From Pseudeuparius sepicola (Eukaryota; Arthropoda; Insecta; Coleoptera; Anthribidae): a stretch of DNA of 64,000 bases. The notes beneath the pieces were generated by a model. The model was not told where the DNA came from. It saw nothing but the letters and a program-made list of their open reading frames with translations, and did no database searches. Positions 46,075 to 58,724 of the stretch are shown here, piece after piece. The position numbers and the translations under genes are program-made. Position 1 is the first letter of the stretch. The number at the start of each line of letters is the position of its first letter. The stretch lies in contig OY987307.1 of assembly GCA_963920635.1 (NCBI GenBank), positions 22,335,735 through 22,399,734 of the forward strand, in the 5' to 3' direction.

Positions 46075-46078
46075 TACT

Positions 46079-47535
46079 AAAAAGTTACACCACCACCAGC
46101 GTCGGGTTTCGGGGGGAGGGGGTGAAAAATGCAGGAAATTCTTATTTTTCACAGTTTTGCGTGAATATCTAGTAAACTATGAGGTTTAGCGCAAACGTCA
46201 TCCTATACGCAAATGATATACATTAAATTCTGAACAAGAATTGTTATATACAGAATTGTGGTAAAGTGAACGGTTTCCATGATATGGAGGGGTAAAGATT
46301 TCTTTGTTTTTATTTCGCGTAGTTTTTATTGAAAAACCTTAAAATGATTACAGTATAAATTAGTAACTGAATAATGTATGTAGAATATATATAGATATAT
46401 CTATGCATATATAGATACAAATTACACCCATAGTTATTTTTTGTCACAACATAACCTCATAAGTATATGACTGTAAATATGTCTAATACAAGTTAGTAGC
46501 CTTAGTTAATTTGTACTCACTTTTTGCCCTCATTCATTATAGCGTTCTGATTTCCATTTGTTCTTTTATGTCAAATCATTCCCATATCTAATTTGTCCTT
46601 AGCTTGTAAACATGAGAAAGTCATGAATAGGAAGCTCATGTGAAAAACAAGAAAATATATTAAACAACCTATATTGAAAAAATGGGAGGGAAATCAAAAT
46701 GATACAAAAGGTTATAAGTAATCATTAATTACGTTATCAGTCAGCACCAAATAGTTCTCTCGGGCTGGTGAGAGGAAACAAATCTTCGTGTTTTTCGTCC
46801 ACTTGAGAATCATCATTTAAATCGTCGTTGATGATTACAGTATCTCTATTGAGACGTGCAAGTCCTAAGCAATTGCTGCACATACTTGAACAATAATTGA
46901 GACCACTTCTTCGACACTCGCAGTTTTGGACGCATCCATCTCTGCACAAGCATACGATGAGGATTGTTTAATATATATTTTCTCGTTTTTCACATGAGCT
47001 TCCTATTCATGACTTTCTCATTTTACAAACTAAGGACCAATTAGATATGGGAATGATTTGACATAAAAGAACGAATGGAAATCAGAACGCTATAATGAAT
47101 GTGGGCAAAAAGTGAGTACAAATTAACTAAGGCTACTAACTTGTATTGGACATATTTACAGTCATATACTTATGAGGTAATGTTGTGACAAAAAATAACA
47201 ATCTATGGGTGTATATATATATAATATATTCTACATACATTATTCAGTTACTAATTTATACTGTAATCATTTTAAGTTTTTTCAACAAAAACTACGTGAA
47301 ATAAAAACAAAGAAATCTTTACCCCTCCATATCATGGAAACCGTTCACTTTACCATAATTCTGTATATAACAATTCTTGTTCGGAATTTAATGTATATCA
47401 TTTGCGTATAGGATAACGTTTGCGCTAAACCTCATAGTTTACTAGATATTCACGTAAAACTGTGAAAAATAAGAATTGCCTGCCCTTTTCACCCCCTCCC
47501 CCCGAAACCCGACGCTGGTGGTGGTGTAACTTTTT
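46079..47535. mobile_element. 1.46-kb inverted-repeat element carrying a captured coding fragment
   Basis: The ends are AAAAAGTTACACCACCACCA and its complement, flanked by TACT on both sides (46075-46078, 47536-47539). The inverted repeats are long: 46079-46667 and 46964-47535, about 95% identical with small indels. The unique centre (46668-46963) contains a cysteine-rich coding fragment on the minus strand. A 4-bp duplication with 0.58-kb TIRs fits no family I can name with confidence. Confidence 0.75.
46737..46967 (-). pseudogene. Cysteine-rich CXC-like protein C-terminus
   Basis: The minus-strand frame reads VCLCRDGCVQNCECRRSGL, then NYCSSMCSNCLGLARLNRD, an acidic stretch (INDDLNDDSQVDEKHEDLF) and a stop at 46737. 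The spacing C-x-C-x4-C-x3-C-x-C, then C-x3-C-x2-C, resembles tesmin/TSO1-type CXC tails found at the ends of some transposon-associated or uncharacterised arthropod proteins. There is no ATG; the frame is closed upstream by TAA at 46968-46970, exactly at the inverted-repeat edge. It looks like a captured 3' exon piece, and whether it is expressed is unknown. Confidence 0.45.
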
Positions 47536-47539
47536 TACT

Positions 47540-50182
47540 ATAAAGCACATTTAAAATAAACAGAACTCGACAGGTGGAGGGCACTAGACTCACTTCTCTC
47601 TCCGTTCAAATTGCACTTCGGTACTTTTATCATTTCCAAAGTGTTCGGAAAGACTTGTCGTTTGAATTGAATTTTCACACCCCGTATCTTTCTTATTTAT
47701 TAAGCGTTTTTGAACCTATATTCTTATGAATTTCTTTGTCCGAAATGGGATTTTCTACCATCACTTTCATCTATGACATTGAGAACTGGGACATTAGCAA
47801 AATACAATTTTATTGAAATCTATAGCCTCTTTATGAGAAAGTATACAATGAATATTAATACAATGTAAACTGAGAATTAATAAGAATCCCCTTTAGCCTT
47901 CCCAAGTAAGCGCCTTTCAACAGAAATTAAGGAACCGTTTTTACACTTGACTAATCTATTTCGCCCTGAGGCTGCAGAAGCACTTTCTGTGCTTCTAAAC
48001 TAAGATCGTTATATATACTCGTTACTTCATCAAAAAAGCTGCTATTTAAATTAGGGGTCGTAGTTTAAAACACATTATTTTTAGAAAATTATATCAACAT
48101 TTTCAAGGATATATCGGGTATTTTGTATTAATTTCTTATTAAATATTACATTACATCTGACTCAACTAGACCTTGATTAATAAACGGTATAGTGTCGATT
48201 ATTATAATACTTGACCCTTTTGTAAAAACTTGATAGCTGAATATTTTTTGATAAAATTAGTAACCATTTTTAAGGAAGGTAGACATTATGGTGTTGTCAG
48301 ATTTCGATAAAAAAAAATCGCTATTAGTGTTTTTGTAATTTTAGGGGCATAAATAAATCGTAATATGCCCTGTTTGATGGACTTGTGGGATGTGAATATC
48401 TCAAAAACAAAAATTTTACGAGGTGTTTACACTTAAGGTGGAACATCCTGTATATGTGTATATTGAAGGCAAAGGGAATTTGTAGGTAGGTAATAGAAGA
48501 TCTTATTCAATATTTTACACCGAAGTATGGAAGCCAATTACTTAGTGCAGGTGTATAAATAAGTGACAAATCATGACTCAAGGCAATCCAATTACCGCGT
48601 CCGACTTAATATTACCTATAGGGATTTTTAATTAATTTATATTGGCAACCATGCACACTACAGTATACTTTCGTGGATGGAAACACTTTTTTTCATTTCA
48701 TATATTGTATTCTTTCTTCGGAATGAATTGGTGAATATATTTCAACTTTTTTTATAAAATTCTTTATTAAACTATTTAATTGAAGTTTAAGATTTATCTA
48801 TTTTAATATCAATGTCATAAGGGATTGCGGCTAAATTTTCTGTTACCACAATAGGCTAGGTAAAACCGCGGATCACCGTGGCTGTATGTGATTTATACCT
48901 GCATGTTTCTATAGAGTGAGTATTAGAAATTATACGTAGTCACCTTCACCAATGATTATAGTATTGAGAAAATATCCGACCGCTGTGCATTCAAGTTGTA
49001 AGCTGCATGTTTACTGACTAGAATGCTAGTAATTAGTAATCCCCTCTACATGCTACTCTAATGCAAAGTTCTTGACTCGTTACATACCGCCCTCTACGGA
49101 TGATAGTCTGAAGTTTAATTTCTCCCGACATAGTTTCGCTATTGGCCGCTAGATGCCCCCAACGGCGCTGCTTATTTATGCGTATGCCGGAGAACCACAG
49201 AGTCATTATATCTATGCGTAGGTCACAATGCGACCCTGACGATTCATTACAGAACCGCAAAGACAGATTAATTCATGCTAAACTCTCAACCTCTGCCGAA
49301 TGTCTTTTGCCACCGCCATCTAACGGACGGAAGCTGTACTTCACGATGGAGCACTAAGCTATGGAAAATTGTTTTGTACAGTTTGGTACACGCCTCGAGT
49401 TAATTCCCAATCCTTGTAATAGGGGGCGACACCTCGCGTCGAGAATTATTTGCAAGTCTTATATTGCCAATTGGCGAGGAATCTTATACAATACTATAAT
49501 CACTGCCTTTACTTAAATCCATTTTTCCCCAGTGCTTCCGAAAAGAATAAGCCCCTTTCCACGCACAAGTACCTACCTTTCCAACGAATTAAAAATGTCC
49601 TGTTCCACTTTCAACTACGAACATCTCGCCTGGATGATTTTACAGCAGTTGGCGCCCTTTTCATAACTGAAATTGCTTCTACTTGAAATCTCACTTGACG
49701 GTATAAAACTGAATATACACTCCCGTTTTTTTTCCTTTGGTCGATTCTATGATTTCGAATCGGGACTTGCCGTTTATTTTTCGCAAAACAAAAAGTATGT
49801 GGAGAGCGAGACTGATGCCATCAGAAGTGCACTGCGAAGTGATTGATGGTTTTAAAAGCCCTTCGTGCGAGGAGAACGGGAAATATTGGTGTAATTTGGC
49901 GATTTTTATTTCCGATGTAATTAATAACAAAAATAATAAAGGTAATCACGTTACTTTACGATTAATATACGGGGTGTCCAGGCTATAAATCACAATTTCG
50001 ACATAAACGATAGAAAATATAATTTTGCACAAAAAGTTAATATGAACATGGGTTCGGAAATGAAATAATAAAACAACACAGAGCATTAAAATTTATTTTT
50101 TATATGGTTATTTACTAATATTTCAGAAAATGCAAACGGTATTAACTCAAAGTCTACATAAGAAGGTACTAGATTTTGAGCA
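47540..50182. other. Spacer, partly GC-richer near 49.0-49.4 kb
   Basis: 48415-48460 carries a terminus of the 25976 foldback family. 49080-49440 is less AT-rich and single-copy; the plus frame 49142-49357 and the minus frame 49033-49260 overlap and neither is recognisable. 49970-49990 has a decayed mariner-type end. Confidence 0.35.
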
Positions 50183-50184
50183 TA

Positions 50185-50707
50185 CAGGGTGCCCAATTTA
50201 GATGGAATAATCGGTATAACTTTTTAAATACACCTTGTATAAAAAAATGTTTCAGACAAGAGTTTTTCAGTTGTTCTATCTACATATATTTTGGTGGCCT
50301 TGCATTTTTTTGGGAGCCAGTCATTTCGTTCAGCTAAGAATTACCTGTCGTGGGTAAGTTATCATTACATGCAAAAATGTCAATATTTTCATGGCCTACT
50401 TTTTAGGCAACGCTCTCGAATTTAAATTTTGGCGTACTTGCAGAAATTCTATTTTTTCTCGAAAATTTTCTTATGCAACCCCAGTGAAATTTTACATGTT
50501 CGTATGCACAAAACGGACCTGATTCCAAATTTGAATAAAAGTGTATAGTGCCATTTAAAAAAACAAATGGTTGCCATAGCAACGAAATGACTGGCATCAC
50601 CAAAATATGCAGATATATCAACTGAAAAACTCTTGTCTGGAACATTTTTGTATACAAGGTGCATTTAAAAAGTTATATCCATTATTCCATCTAAATTGGA
50701 CACCCTG
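50185..50707. mobile_element. Mariner-type miniature element, 523 bp
   Basis: CAGGGTGCCCAATTTAGATG at the left is mirrored by CATCTAAATTGGACACCCTG at the right. TA lies at 50183-50184 and 50708-50709. The inverted repeats extend about 140 bp (including CAAGAGTTTTTCAGTTG and complement). Frames 50403-50664 (minus) read the interior and show no transposase. Confidence 0.8.
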
Positions 50708-50839
50708 TATAATGAAAATTCAAGTAGTTGCTTCGAACGTAGTTGCACGTTTTCGCTTCTTACTTTTTTCTGTGGGGCCCAAAATAAGCCAGAAGATCGC
50801 GACATTACTTCCATTCAGTGACATTAAATTAACAAATTC

Positions 50840-52467
50840 CAAGGACTCTTTAAAGTAAGGGGGCCCAGCATTATATTTTCCAAAGTGAGGCCTATTCTTT
50901 CCTCATTCTAATGGTATCAGTGATGCCAAGTATGCCATTTTATTGGAGAATCTATGAATATAACTGGTACTTTGATTGTTAGTAAAAATTAATAATGGTT
51001 TCCATGATTTCTAAAAATTAGACTTGACAATGTTGTGTCAACAAGTGCAGAATATGGTAACTGTCACATGAAACAAATTTATTTAATAGTTGAAATTGAT
51101 TTCCAGCAATTATACAGGATGATTTTTTTAGGTCTACCACCGCGATTTTCTCGCTTATTTTGCGCCCTACAAAAAAAGCGTAAGAGACAAAAATGTTGCA
51201 ATTTTGAACAGCTAAGTGGTGCTGCAAAATAAATCGGCATCCATGGCCAACTTGTCACGCAATATTTAAAAAACCTCAAATTAAGCAAAACTATTAATAG
51301 CCGTGGAACGTTTATTTTAAGAGACAGGGGAAAACTTTTATATTGAAAATTGATGGCACTGAGAAGCTTTATCCATCCACGTAGTCAGATAGTGTCAGCA
51401 AATTACACAGCGTCTTCGGCCGAAGCCCCTGTGTAATTTGCTGAAACTATCTGACTACGTGGATGGATAAAGCTTCTCAGTGCCATCATTTTTCAATATA
51501 AAAGTTTTCCTCTGTCTCCTAAAATAAACATTCCACGGCTATTAATAATTTTGCTCAATTTGAGGTTTTTTTAATATTGCGCGACAAGTTGGCCATGGAT
51601 TCCGATTTCTTTTGCAGCACCACTTAGCTGTTCAAAATTGCAACATTTTTGTCTCTTACGCTTTTTTTGTAGGGCGCAAAATAAGCGAGAAAATCGCGGT
51701 GGTTGACCTAAAAAAATCATCCTGTATACACGAATTTAAGTAATAAGTTTGGTAAGTCAGTGCCGATTTGGCTTAATTAGGAATTTGTGGCTATTACACC
51801 TTGTTACTACGTTCCTCAATCTATTTGTAATATGTACTTGAACTTTCGTCCCTTGTTGAATGTATCTACCCAAAGAACTTTCGCAGATTTCGCGATGGAA
51901 CAATAAGATTAGGTGTAGTAGTTCTAATTATGTAGTTTTTCTCGGTGTTCATTATAAAATTTTTGTAATTTTATTTCTCTCCCAAGGTGCCTCACAAATT
52001 TAAAATAAATTTGTAGTCGTAGATAAAAACTTTTTAAAAAAAGAAGTGACTGAAGCTACCTGCTTAATAATTTAAAATTTGCGAAATACGATTTTTGTTT
52101 TGAACTACCTACACTTATACGTATTGCCCACGTAATGGGAATTGCAGGATTACTAAAGGTGATACAGGAAAAATCTGGTTGCATTTATTGGGACTACTAC
52201 AGGCGGCCGCATTACCTTTAATTGTCACATCTGAGTATCTGGAAGTTAGGAAACTTAAAAATTATGAATTATTGTGGGAAATATTTTGCCTCCTTTGGAA
52301 TCTATGGCACTGGCATGTCACATAAAACCTGACGGCAGTTGGATACTGACATATAACATAACCTTGTACCAGCCCCCTTGTGGTCTCCTTATTGGAGTCG
52401 ACAGAAAACAGACTTCCCCTCAAGGCTTCACTTTTCCTGTGTTATTTTAAAGAGTCAAGAGTCTCTG
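50840..52467. mobile_element. hAT-like non-autonomous element, copy 5, with nested insertion
   Basis: It is flanked by perfect ACAAATTC duplications (50832-50839, 52468-52475). Ends are CAAGGACTCTTTAAAGTAAG and TTTTAAAGAGTC...GTCTCTG; the right end has a short duplication. Without the 610-bp nested palindrome it would be about 1016 bp, the family size. It is oriented like the 9303 copy. Confidence 0.85.
51115..51724. mobile_element. 610-bp near-perfect palindromic element
   Basis: It reads CAGGATGATTTTTTTAGGTC inward from both sides, with TATA on each flank (51111-51114, 51725-51728; a TA or TATA duplication). Pairing is nearly complete to the centre at about 51420 (CTTCGGCCGAAG). It interrupts the hAT-like element at its ATTA/TA site. 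The terminal 250 bp resembles the ends of the 14175-16781 foldback. Mirrored frames at 51035-51288 are by-products of the palindrome. Confidence 0.85.
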
Positions 52468-52475
52468 ACAAATTC

Positions 52476-54849
52476 CATCCATACCAATTCCATGGACTAC
52501 CCCGATATTGATGGTTTTCGTTGCAGCTGCTAATCCAGGAGAAGAAAGTTAACTAAAAATAAAAAAATTAAAAGTGCGCACGAACGTAGAAAAAATAATG
52601 CTTGACGCATGGCGTACAGTGTACATAGAATAAATTTTGATTTGTGGCCTTAGGATTTTATGCGAAGCAGACCCGACACAGTATCCTGCGTCAACATTGG
52701 AACTTTAAACCGCCTCTCACGGTGGCAACATCGTAAAATTTATATTTCAGACGTTATAGGCCATACAGGATTTTCCACTCTCCGGATATCTCTGTAAATG
52801 TGAACACACACATTAAAAATACGCTGGAACAGAGGTCATCTTACTTTTCTAAACATACAGGGTGTTTCAGAAACAAATGCCATCTAACCGTCGAGCTTAA
52901 GGTATTTTTGGTTTGTTCGATGCTAGTTAAAACGAAACCATTTAATGTGTGATCACCTATATTTTTACACCCCCTTATTTTCTATATTTTTGAGGTTAGG
53001 AAAAAAAGGTTTCAGATAAAAGTTGTAGAAGCCAAAGCAACCTTTTTCAGAGTTTATTTATTTTATACAATGTGTTCAGAAAAGCGGTGCCAAACCAAAC
53101 TTATGTTCTTTTAAATGGAACGTCCTGTATATTTTTAGATATTTGAAATCTGCCCATTGTCACAATTAAAATGATGTGTATATGTTTTTTGTTTCTAGAA
53201 TTTGAAAAATATTCGACCTTGAAACTTCCAATTTTGCAATTTTCTCGTCGAACTACGTCGTAAAAATGGTAAAAATAACTATGCTAATAAAAACAGCCTT
53301 AGGTATACTTATTTTTTCTAGAATAATTGTTATGTTCTTTATTTCAAATGGGAGATACCTCAAATAATAAAGTAAGAACACTTTGAAAGGTTGTCCAACA
53401 TAATCCAGTTCTATCGCAATTTACTTTTCTCTTTTGTCATAACCTACCGTCGGTCGGCGGCTGGACACGGTATTAACCATCGAATTAATAAATAGCATGG
53501 AAGGAGTCTAGAAAGACAAACTGGCAGCCAAACTTGAGATAAGACAGAAATACGTAAAACATGTTTTGTCCACAATACGTCAGATTACTCTTTGGTTTGT
53601 GACAGACTTAACGGTTCTCTGGCTTTATCTTTTTAATATCAATTTATTGTGGGTTATTATCAGTAGTATTAAAATACACTATAGTTTTGCGCCTGCGCAT
53701 TTTTTTCCGTATCAATATTTAGTTTAAATATGAGAGACAAGAAATTTGACTTGATGGCAGTGGCGGCTACTTCCGGCATGGGCTTTTTATTTTTATTAGT
53801 AATAATTATGTATTTTTGCATACGTATATAATTAATATCTATAAAAGTGCATAAAACAATATTTCCCGTTTTTCTCCCATTTTTTAAAGAAGTTAATATC
53901 GCAAACATTTCCATCATGTAAATGTACCTAAATGTTCGCGGGCGTATTTTATAATGGGAGCCGCCACTACCTGATGGTGCTTTACAGTTGTTTTGTTGTT
54001 TTGGTTTTCCACCGACCTAAATGTACCTAAATCCTAAATTAATAATCTAAATCACTATAAAACTGTGTAGTTATACAAATGTGTAGGTATCTCTAGAGTT
54101 AGCTGCCTAAAATGCATTGAATTTGTCTCTTGTGGGACTTCCATACTACTTATTAATTCGATGGTGTTAACTTCTTTTTTATTTCGACCTCCACCCGCCT
54201 CGGCTAAAAATTCGCGTTGCGATACTCCCATTGTTCATTGTGCTGTGTTCGTAGTTTTCACTTGTCGAGTTCGATACGGACCTTTATTCTCCATTGTAAT
54301 AGCGGAAAGTTAATGGTAGACCGGGGTTGATGTTAGTTAAAAGTGCACTGTTCAGTGAATAATGGCTTCATAGAAGAATCGCCTGAGGATAGAACTACGA
54401 AAACATCGGTAGCGCGATGAAAATGTGTTCTTGTATGATTTCACATCGTTTTTGGTGGTAAATTGTATGCCCATTAGGAACTACTAAATGATTTATCCCT
54501 GTTCGTTTGTAGTGGATAGCACGAAGCGCGACGCCCTAATTATAATTGCAAGAAGCTGTTGCAGTGCTTCAAAAACGCTTTGTATTTGTCCAGTGTTTTG
54601 CTGTTATTTTTGGCTCACCTTAGTGTAGGTTAAAAATCTACCCAACACATTTTCTTAAATAACTCATTATGATGACTTCCTATGGTAAAAATGGCAGGAC
54701 TACAATTTAGTCGCAATTAAAATTGCTACAAGAAGCCGTCGATCCGAATGTTATAAATGCATAAATTAACAAAATTGAAAGCACTGCAGTCTTTACACCA
54801 AAATTAATAATTATTTTTAAGTTGCTGTGAAAATTTATATAATCGGTTA
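52476..54849. other. AT-rich spacer, no supported gene
   Basis: 52860-52895 has a decayed mariner-type end (TACAGGGTGTTTCAGAAAC). 54180-54560 is somewhat GC-richer and single-copy without a coding frame. I see no gene. Confidence 0.35.
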
Positions 54850-55910
54850 AAATAAACTATCCTGGGTACTCTACCAAAGTGTACCTATTTAAAACGACAA
54901 GCAAAACTTTTTTTTCCTTTACATACCCTCTTGTACAACGTACGTTTCGGCGTTTAAGCCATCTTCAGGTACATATTAAAATTTTGAGTCTAATTTTTTT
55001 TTTATTTATATAAACGTATAATAGTGAAAGGTAAAACATAAATAACAAAATAACTACAAAATTACTTACATTTTTGAATCATAACAATTATACTTGAACA
55101 TTATGTTCTAAATACGGTTTTTATCTCGTCAACTTCGCTATGATCACACATTCATTAAAGTCAAACAAAATTAAAAGGTTAATCCATAAGCATGTTGTGG
55201 AGGATGTAAATTTTCAGTATGGATGTTTCATAGGAGACTACATGTTAGCAAATGGTCCGAAATGTGTTCAGGTACAAATAAAAAAGGTGGAACTGATACT
55301 TAGTGGGTTTTTTTAAACACATTTCGGAAATATACAGTGACAATAATAATTTTAAATTTTTTAAACATTTTTAACAATTTGTGTTGGTGAGACCCAAAAA
55401 ACAAAATACAAGAAAGAACAAAAAACGAAAATAGTTTAAGTAATTAGATTATTATATATATGTGAGAGACCTTCTGTGCCAGTTCTAAAGTTTACACAAT
55501 TTTTGTTGTTTTTTATGTGGATCATTTCAAACACATTTATTTTCAACTGGGCATTTTCTTTACAAACGACAACGGGGTTATTAAAATCAAAGTTATGGGA
55601 ATTACCTATCTAATGCATGTTTACAAAGGGCAGTTGAATTTAATTTTTTATTTCTTACATCATATTGGTGTCTATAAATTCTGTAGATACTGTTTTGTTT
55701 GACCGATGTAAAAGAAGTCTGGCAATCTAAGCAGTTAATCTTATAAATAAGATTTGTTAGGAAAGTTGTATTAATATTTGGCTTTAAATTTGAGAAAAAC
55801 ATTTTAGAATTATTTTGGGTTTTATGTGCAACAGAAACATTAAATTCTTTGAAGATTTTTGCGATTTTTAAATACACTTTGGTAGAGTACCCAGGATATT
55901 TTATTTAAAT
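54850..55910 (-). mobile_element. Penelope-like element framed by about 40-bp inverted repeats
   Basis: ATCCTGGGTACTCTACCAAA (54862) is repeated in inverse at 55874-55900. Between them, on the minus strand, lie a Penelope 3' coding end and a motif near 54930-54970: CTGAAGATGGC...GCCGAAACGTACG. That motif fits the compact hammerhead-ribozyme pattern of these elements (CUGA-GA core, short helix II, CGAAA). Terminal repeats in inverted order are known for some Penelope insertions. Confidence 0.7.
55428..55877 (-). pseudogene. Penelope-like GIY-YIG C-terminal ORF, frameshifted
   Basis: Reading starts KIAKIFKEFNVSVAHKTQNN, then NLIYKINCLDCQTSFTSVKQ (a worn GIY-YIG core, with YIG replaced), HQYDVRNKKLNSTALCKHAL and, after a one-base shift near 55605, NSHNFDFNNPVVVCKENAQL, FEMIHIKNNKNCVNFRTGTE, GLSHIYNNLIT and a stop. 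The order of blocks matches Penelope endonuclease ends. The lost YIG residues mean the nuclease would be inactive even without the shift. Confidence 0.7.
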
Positions 55911-56396
55911 GATCTATAACTACCAGGAAGAAAACAAAAGAAGTTAAAATAAACGAAACTCTTGCAAAATATGCTTCAAACTATTTAGGATAAGCACCCT
56001 TAACTTCAATATCATATAGGTATGTAGAACTTTTTGTTCAACGAGGTTTTATACATTTAGCGCGGCTATAACTTTGGACTTTTGCAGAATGCCATCCTTT
56101 TGGCAAAATTCCATTTCTATTATTTTTTTCAATTTGGAGAAAACAGCGAAGAATATTTTGAAAACGGCTTTTTTATTTTAAATATTTTTTTAGCGACGCA
56201 CGGATTTAGTAAGCATTCACATATATTATGTTTCTGAACAAATTCCAACATGAATTTAGCTGTTATGACAAAATGCTTAAAACAGGTACTTCTGGGCCCC
56301 CACCGATTGGCCTAAATATGTTAATATGTTTATGTGAGGTCAACTAAGTATAATTACCTACTGATCCAACAAAACACAACAATTACAAAAAAATAT
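55911..56396. other. AT-rich spacer
   Basis: No gene or repeat border is supported. Confidence 0.35.
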
Positions 56397-57425
56397 ATTT
56401 AAAAGTCAACAAGGTCCTCTTCAGAATCTCTTAGGTTAATAATTAACGGCTCAATCTCCATCGTTTCATCATTTAATTCATCCAAATCCCACATTTTCCT
56501 TTTCTTCGCCCAGAACAAGTCCAATGGCATTTCGCCAGTTGCCAGGTGTGATTTCTTCCTCTGCGGCAATGAATAGTTTTCGTACATCTCAAAGTTTGTA
56601 AGAAGTATTTCTTCTCGCACCAAAGCCTTTCATATTTGCCCCAAATAAGCTCGATTGTACATAATATTTAATTCGCAATGGCAGGGGGGTAATCAAAGCA
56701 CCGTGATATTTCATTCTTTAGCCAGTTCGTCAACTACATACTTCTTATATTGTGGCTTATTCTGTGTAACAATTCTCAGAAGTTCGCTTTTCAGCATACT
56801 GTCTTTGCAAGTCAAGTTCTTGGAGTTTAACCATTGAGTGATGTTTTATTACTTCCACTCAGTTGTTGGGAGCCTTTCTACCACCCAAGTGATATGGTGC
56901 AGTATCTAGAACTATAATCAATTCAATTGCGTTGAGTCATCTGTTAAAAATATTCTTCGAATACGTCAGCCGTCATCTCCTCATGGTAGTCTCTAGTCGA
57001 CTTTGGATTCAAATTCTGATAAACCTCCATTAAGAAATCTGTTGTCACTTCCAATATGCGTAATGATTAACCTGCGGCCTTTTCCTGCAATCCAGTCGAC
57101 CATCCTTCCATAAAAGCTTGGTTTGCACTCTTAATATTTATGTCGGTAATAAATTTTGTCACACTGTATCCCTCAATGAACCACGTCTCATCTAGGTACT
57201 CGTAAATAAAAAACATTTCTTCCTTTGGCCCGGATGATTCTAATCGACCTTAAATATTATTTTCCCCAACAAACTATTTCTGATTTTTCGATTAGAATTG
57301 ATGTTCTGTTGTGTTTCTCCTAACGAAAATTAATGCCATGAAGAATTTTCCTTAATCTTGTTCTTCCTAATTGCGGTAAGTCATGGGTTTCTCTAATAGT
57401 TTTCAAAACTGTATTTAAGGTAAGT
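56397..57425 (-). pseudogene. Decayed DDE transposase (IS630/Tc1-like, single exon)
   Basis: Across frames on the minus strand the family order is preserved: LNTVLKTIRETHDLPQLGRT (57425 inward), NRTSILIEKSEIVCWG, then EEMFFIYEYLDETWFIEGYS with the first catalytic Asp. Next come KGRRLIITHIGSDNRFLNGG, LIIVLDTAPYHLGG with the second Asp, KYVVDELAKE and LPPCHCELN, the site of the third acidic residue, here broken. An acidic tail ends EPLIINLRDSEEDLVDF. Several stops and frameshifts separate these pieces, so it is dead. The open C-terminal frame (56399-56623) is just the best-preserved tail. No terminal repeats were found around it. Confidence 0.75.
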
Positions 57426-58439
57426 ATCTCTTTTTTATCTATTTATATAAAAATATTTATTTACCTGCATTTTTCATGATCAAATAAATATTTGAAAACA
57501 ATGTTCACCTATATGGTGTTTTAATTAATTTTATATTTGAAGTCTACTTTCAATATCTATTAGGCATAATTAGGTTATAATATGGTACAATAACAAGGCT
57601 AATAATCCCCTACCTATACTTACTTTGTTATTTTTGATATAAATACATGTACTGTGAATAAAGCAATATTTTGATTTTTACATTTACAAATTTGTTCAGA
57701 TCAATTGATACTCGCACGCCCATGGTTTACGACCTTTTTATGGCTTCGACCGGCACCGTCGCAATGACAAGGCCCGGCAGCTAAAAGCGATGAGTCATCC
57801 AAGGGAGGTGGGCCTAAGGCGCCAAATTCAAAAATTCAAGATGTCAACTTGGTACATTTGGCAAAAATACTTTAAAACAATTGTTTACATATATAGCTCA
57901 TGGTTTTACTTTTAATAATCTATGAGAGTGAAAGTCACATTTTTAAGGGATTTTGGTGCATTAAATATCTACCGGTAAAATGTTGGTAAAAATGCCAATT
58001 ATTTCTTCTTTGCGTGCCTAGATACAACTAAATTCGAATGAATTAAACCTTAAAACTTTCTGATTTTAAGGTCGTTACGTTTAATCATTTAAAATTGTTA
58101 GGTATAACACTCTCCAAACAGTCAAAACCAAAACCACTTTTACCTTGGAAGACTGTGTACAAAATCTTTTTTGATGGCCCACTTTTAGCCTAAAATGGGG
58201 TCTTTATGGAGGAAAAAGCGGACATTTTGTAGTTTCCCTTGCAATTGGGAACGGAACACGTCTACGGCATGATTTAAATAAGTCCGAAACTATAGACACA
58301 ACCTAATTTCTATTTTACACTGATGAAGAAATTGATGAATTCTTATGTCAGATTCTAGCGAATACCAACACAAGAGAATAAATAACAAAATATTTTTTTT
58401 TGTGCTGCATTTCCCCTATCAGAACATATTTTCTAACCA
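57426..58439. other. Spacer; no supported gene
   Basis: Mostly AT-rich, with a brief GC-richer patch at 57715-57815. I see no coding frame with recognisable similarity and no repeat borders. Confidence 0.35.
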
Positions 58440-58724
58440 TCTTCATCCAAAGCATCTTTAACTTCAGACTATAGATTAAGTCTGGCTAGAAGAGTAGTTG
58501 AAAATGTATTTGGCATTTTAGCCAACCAACTTTGGCATGTTGCACATTACATAATTTTTGAGACCCGAATGTCCTAGATCCATCCTAGAAGAGCTTGATA
58601 AAGACTATATATATTTCAATAATTTGGACTTTCTTACCAAAAATGCTCACCAAGACATGTTGCTCGAGAGGAGTTTTGTGATTATTTCGTGAATGAGGGC
58701 CTTGGCAGCGGAATACAAAAATAA
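58440..58724 (+). pseudogene. HARBI1/PIF-Harbinger transposase relic
   Basis: YRLSLARRVVENVFGILANQ at 58470-58530 is the hallmark helix of Harbinger nucleases (R-x-x-x-E-x-x-F/FGI). About 190 bases downstream, after frameshifts, comes SPRHVAREEFCDYFVNEGLG and a stop, matching the usual C-terminal end. The catalytic Asp pair upstream is not recognisable. Dead fragment. Confidence 0.65.

Noticed and set aside
50403..51288. Several 65-84-residue frames on both strands
   Set aside because: They sit in palindromic miniature elements, where frames appear in mirrored pairs; no domain is recognisable.
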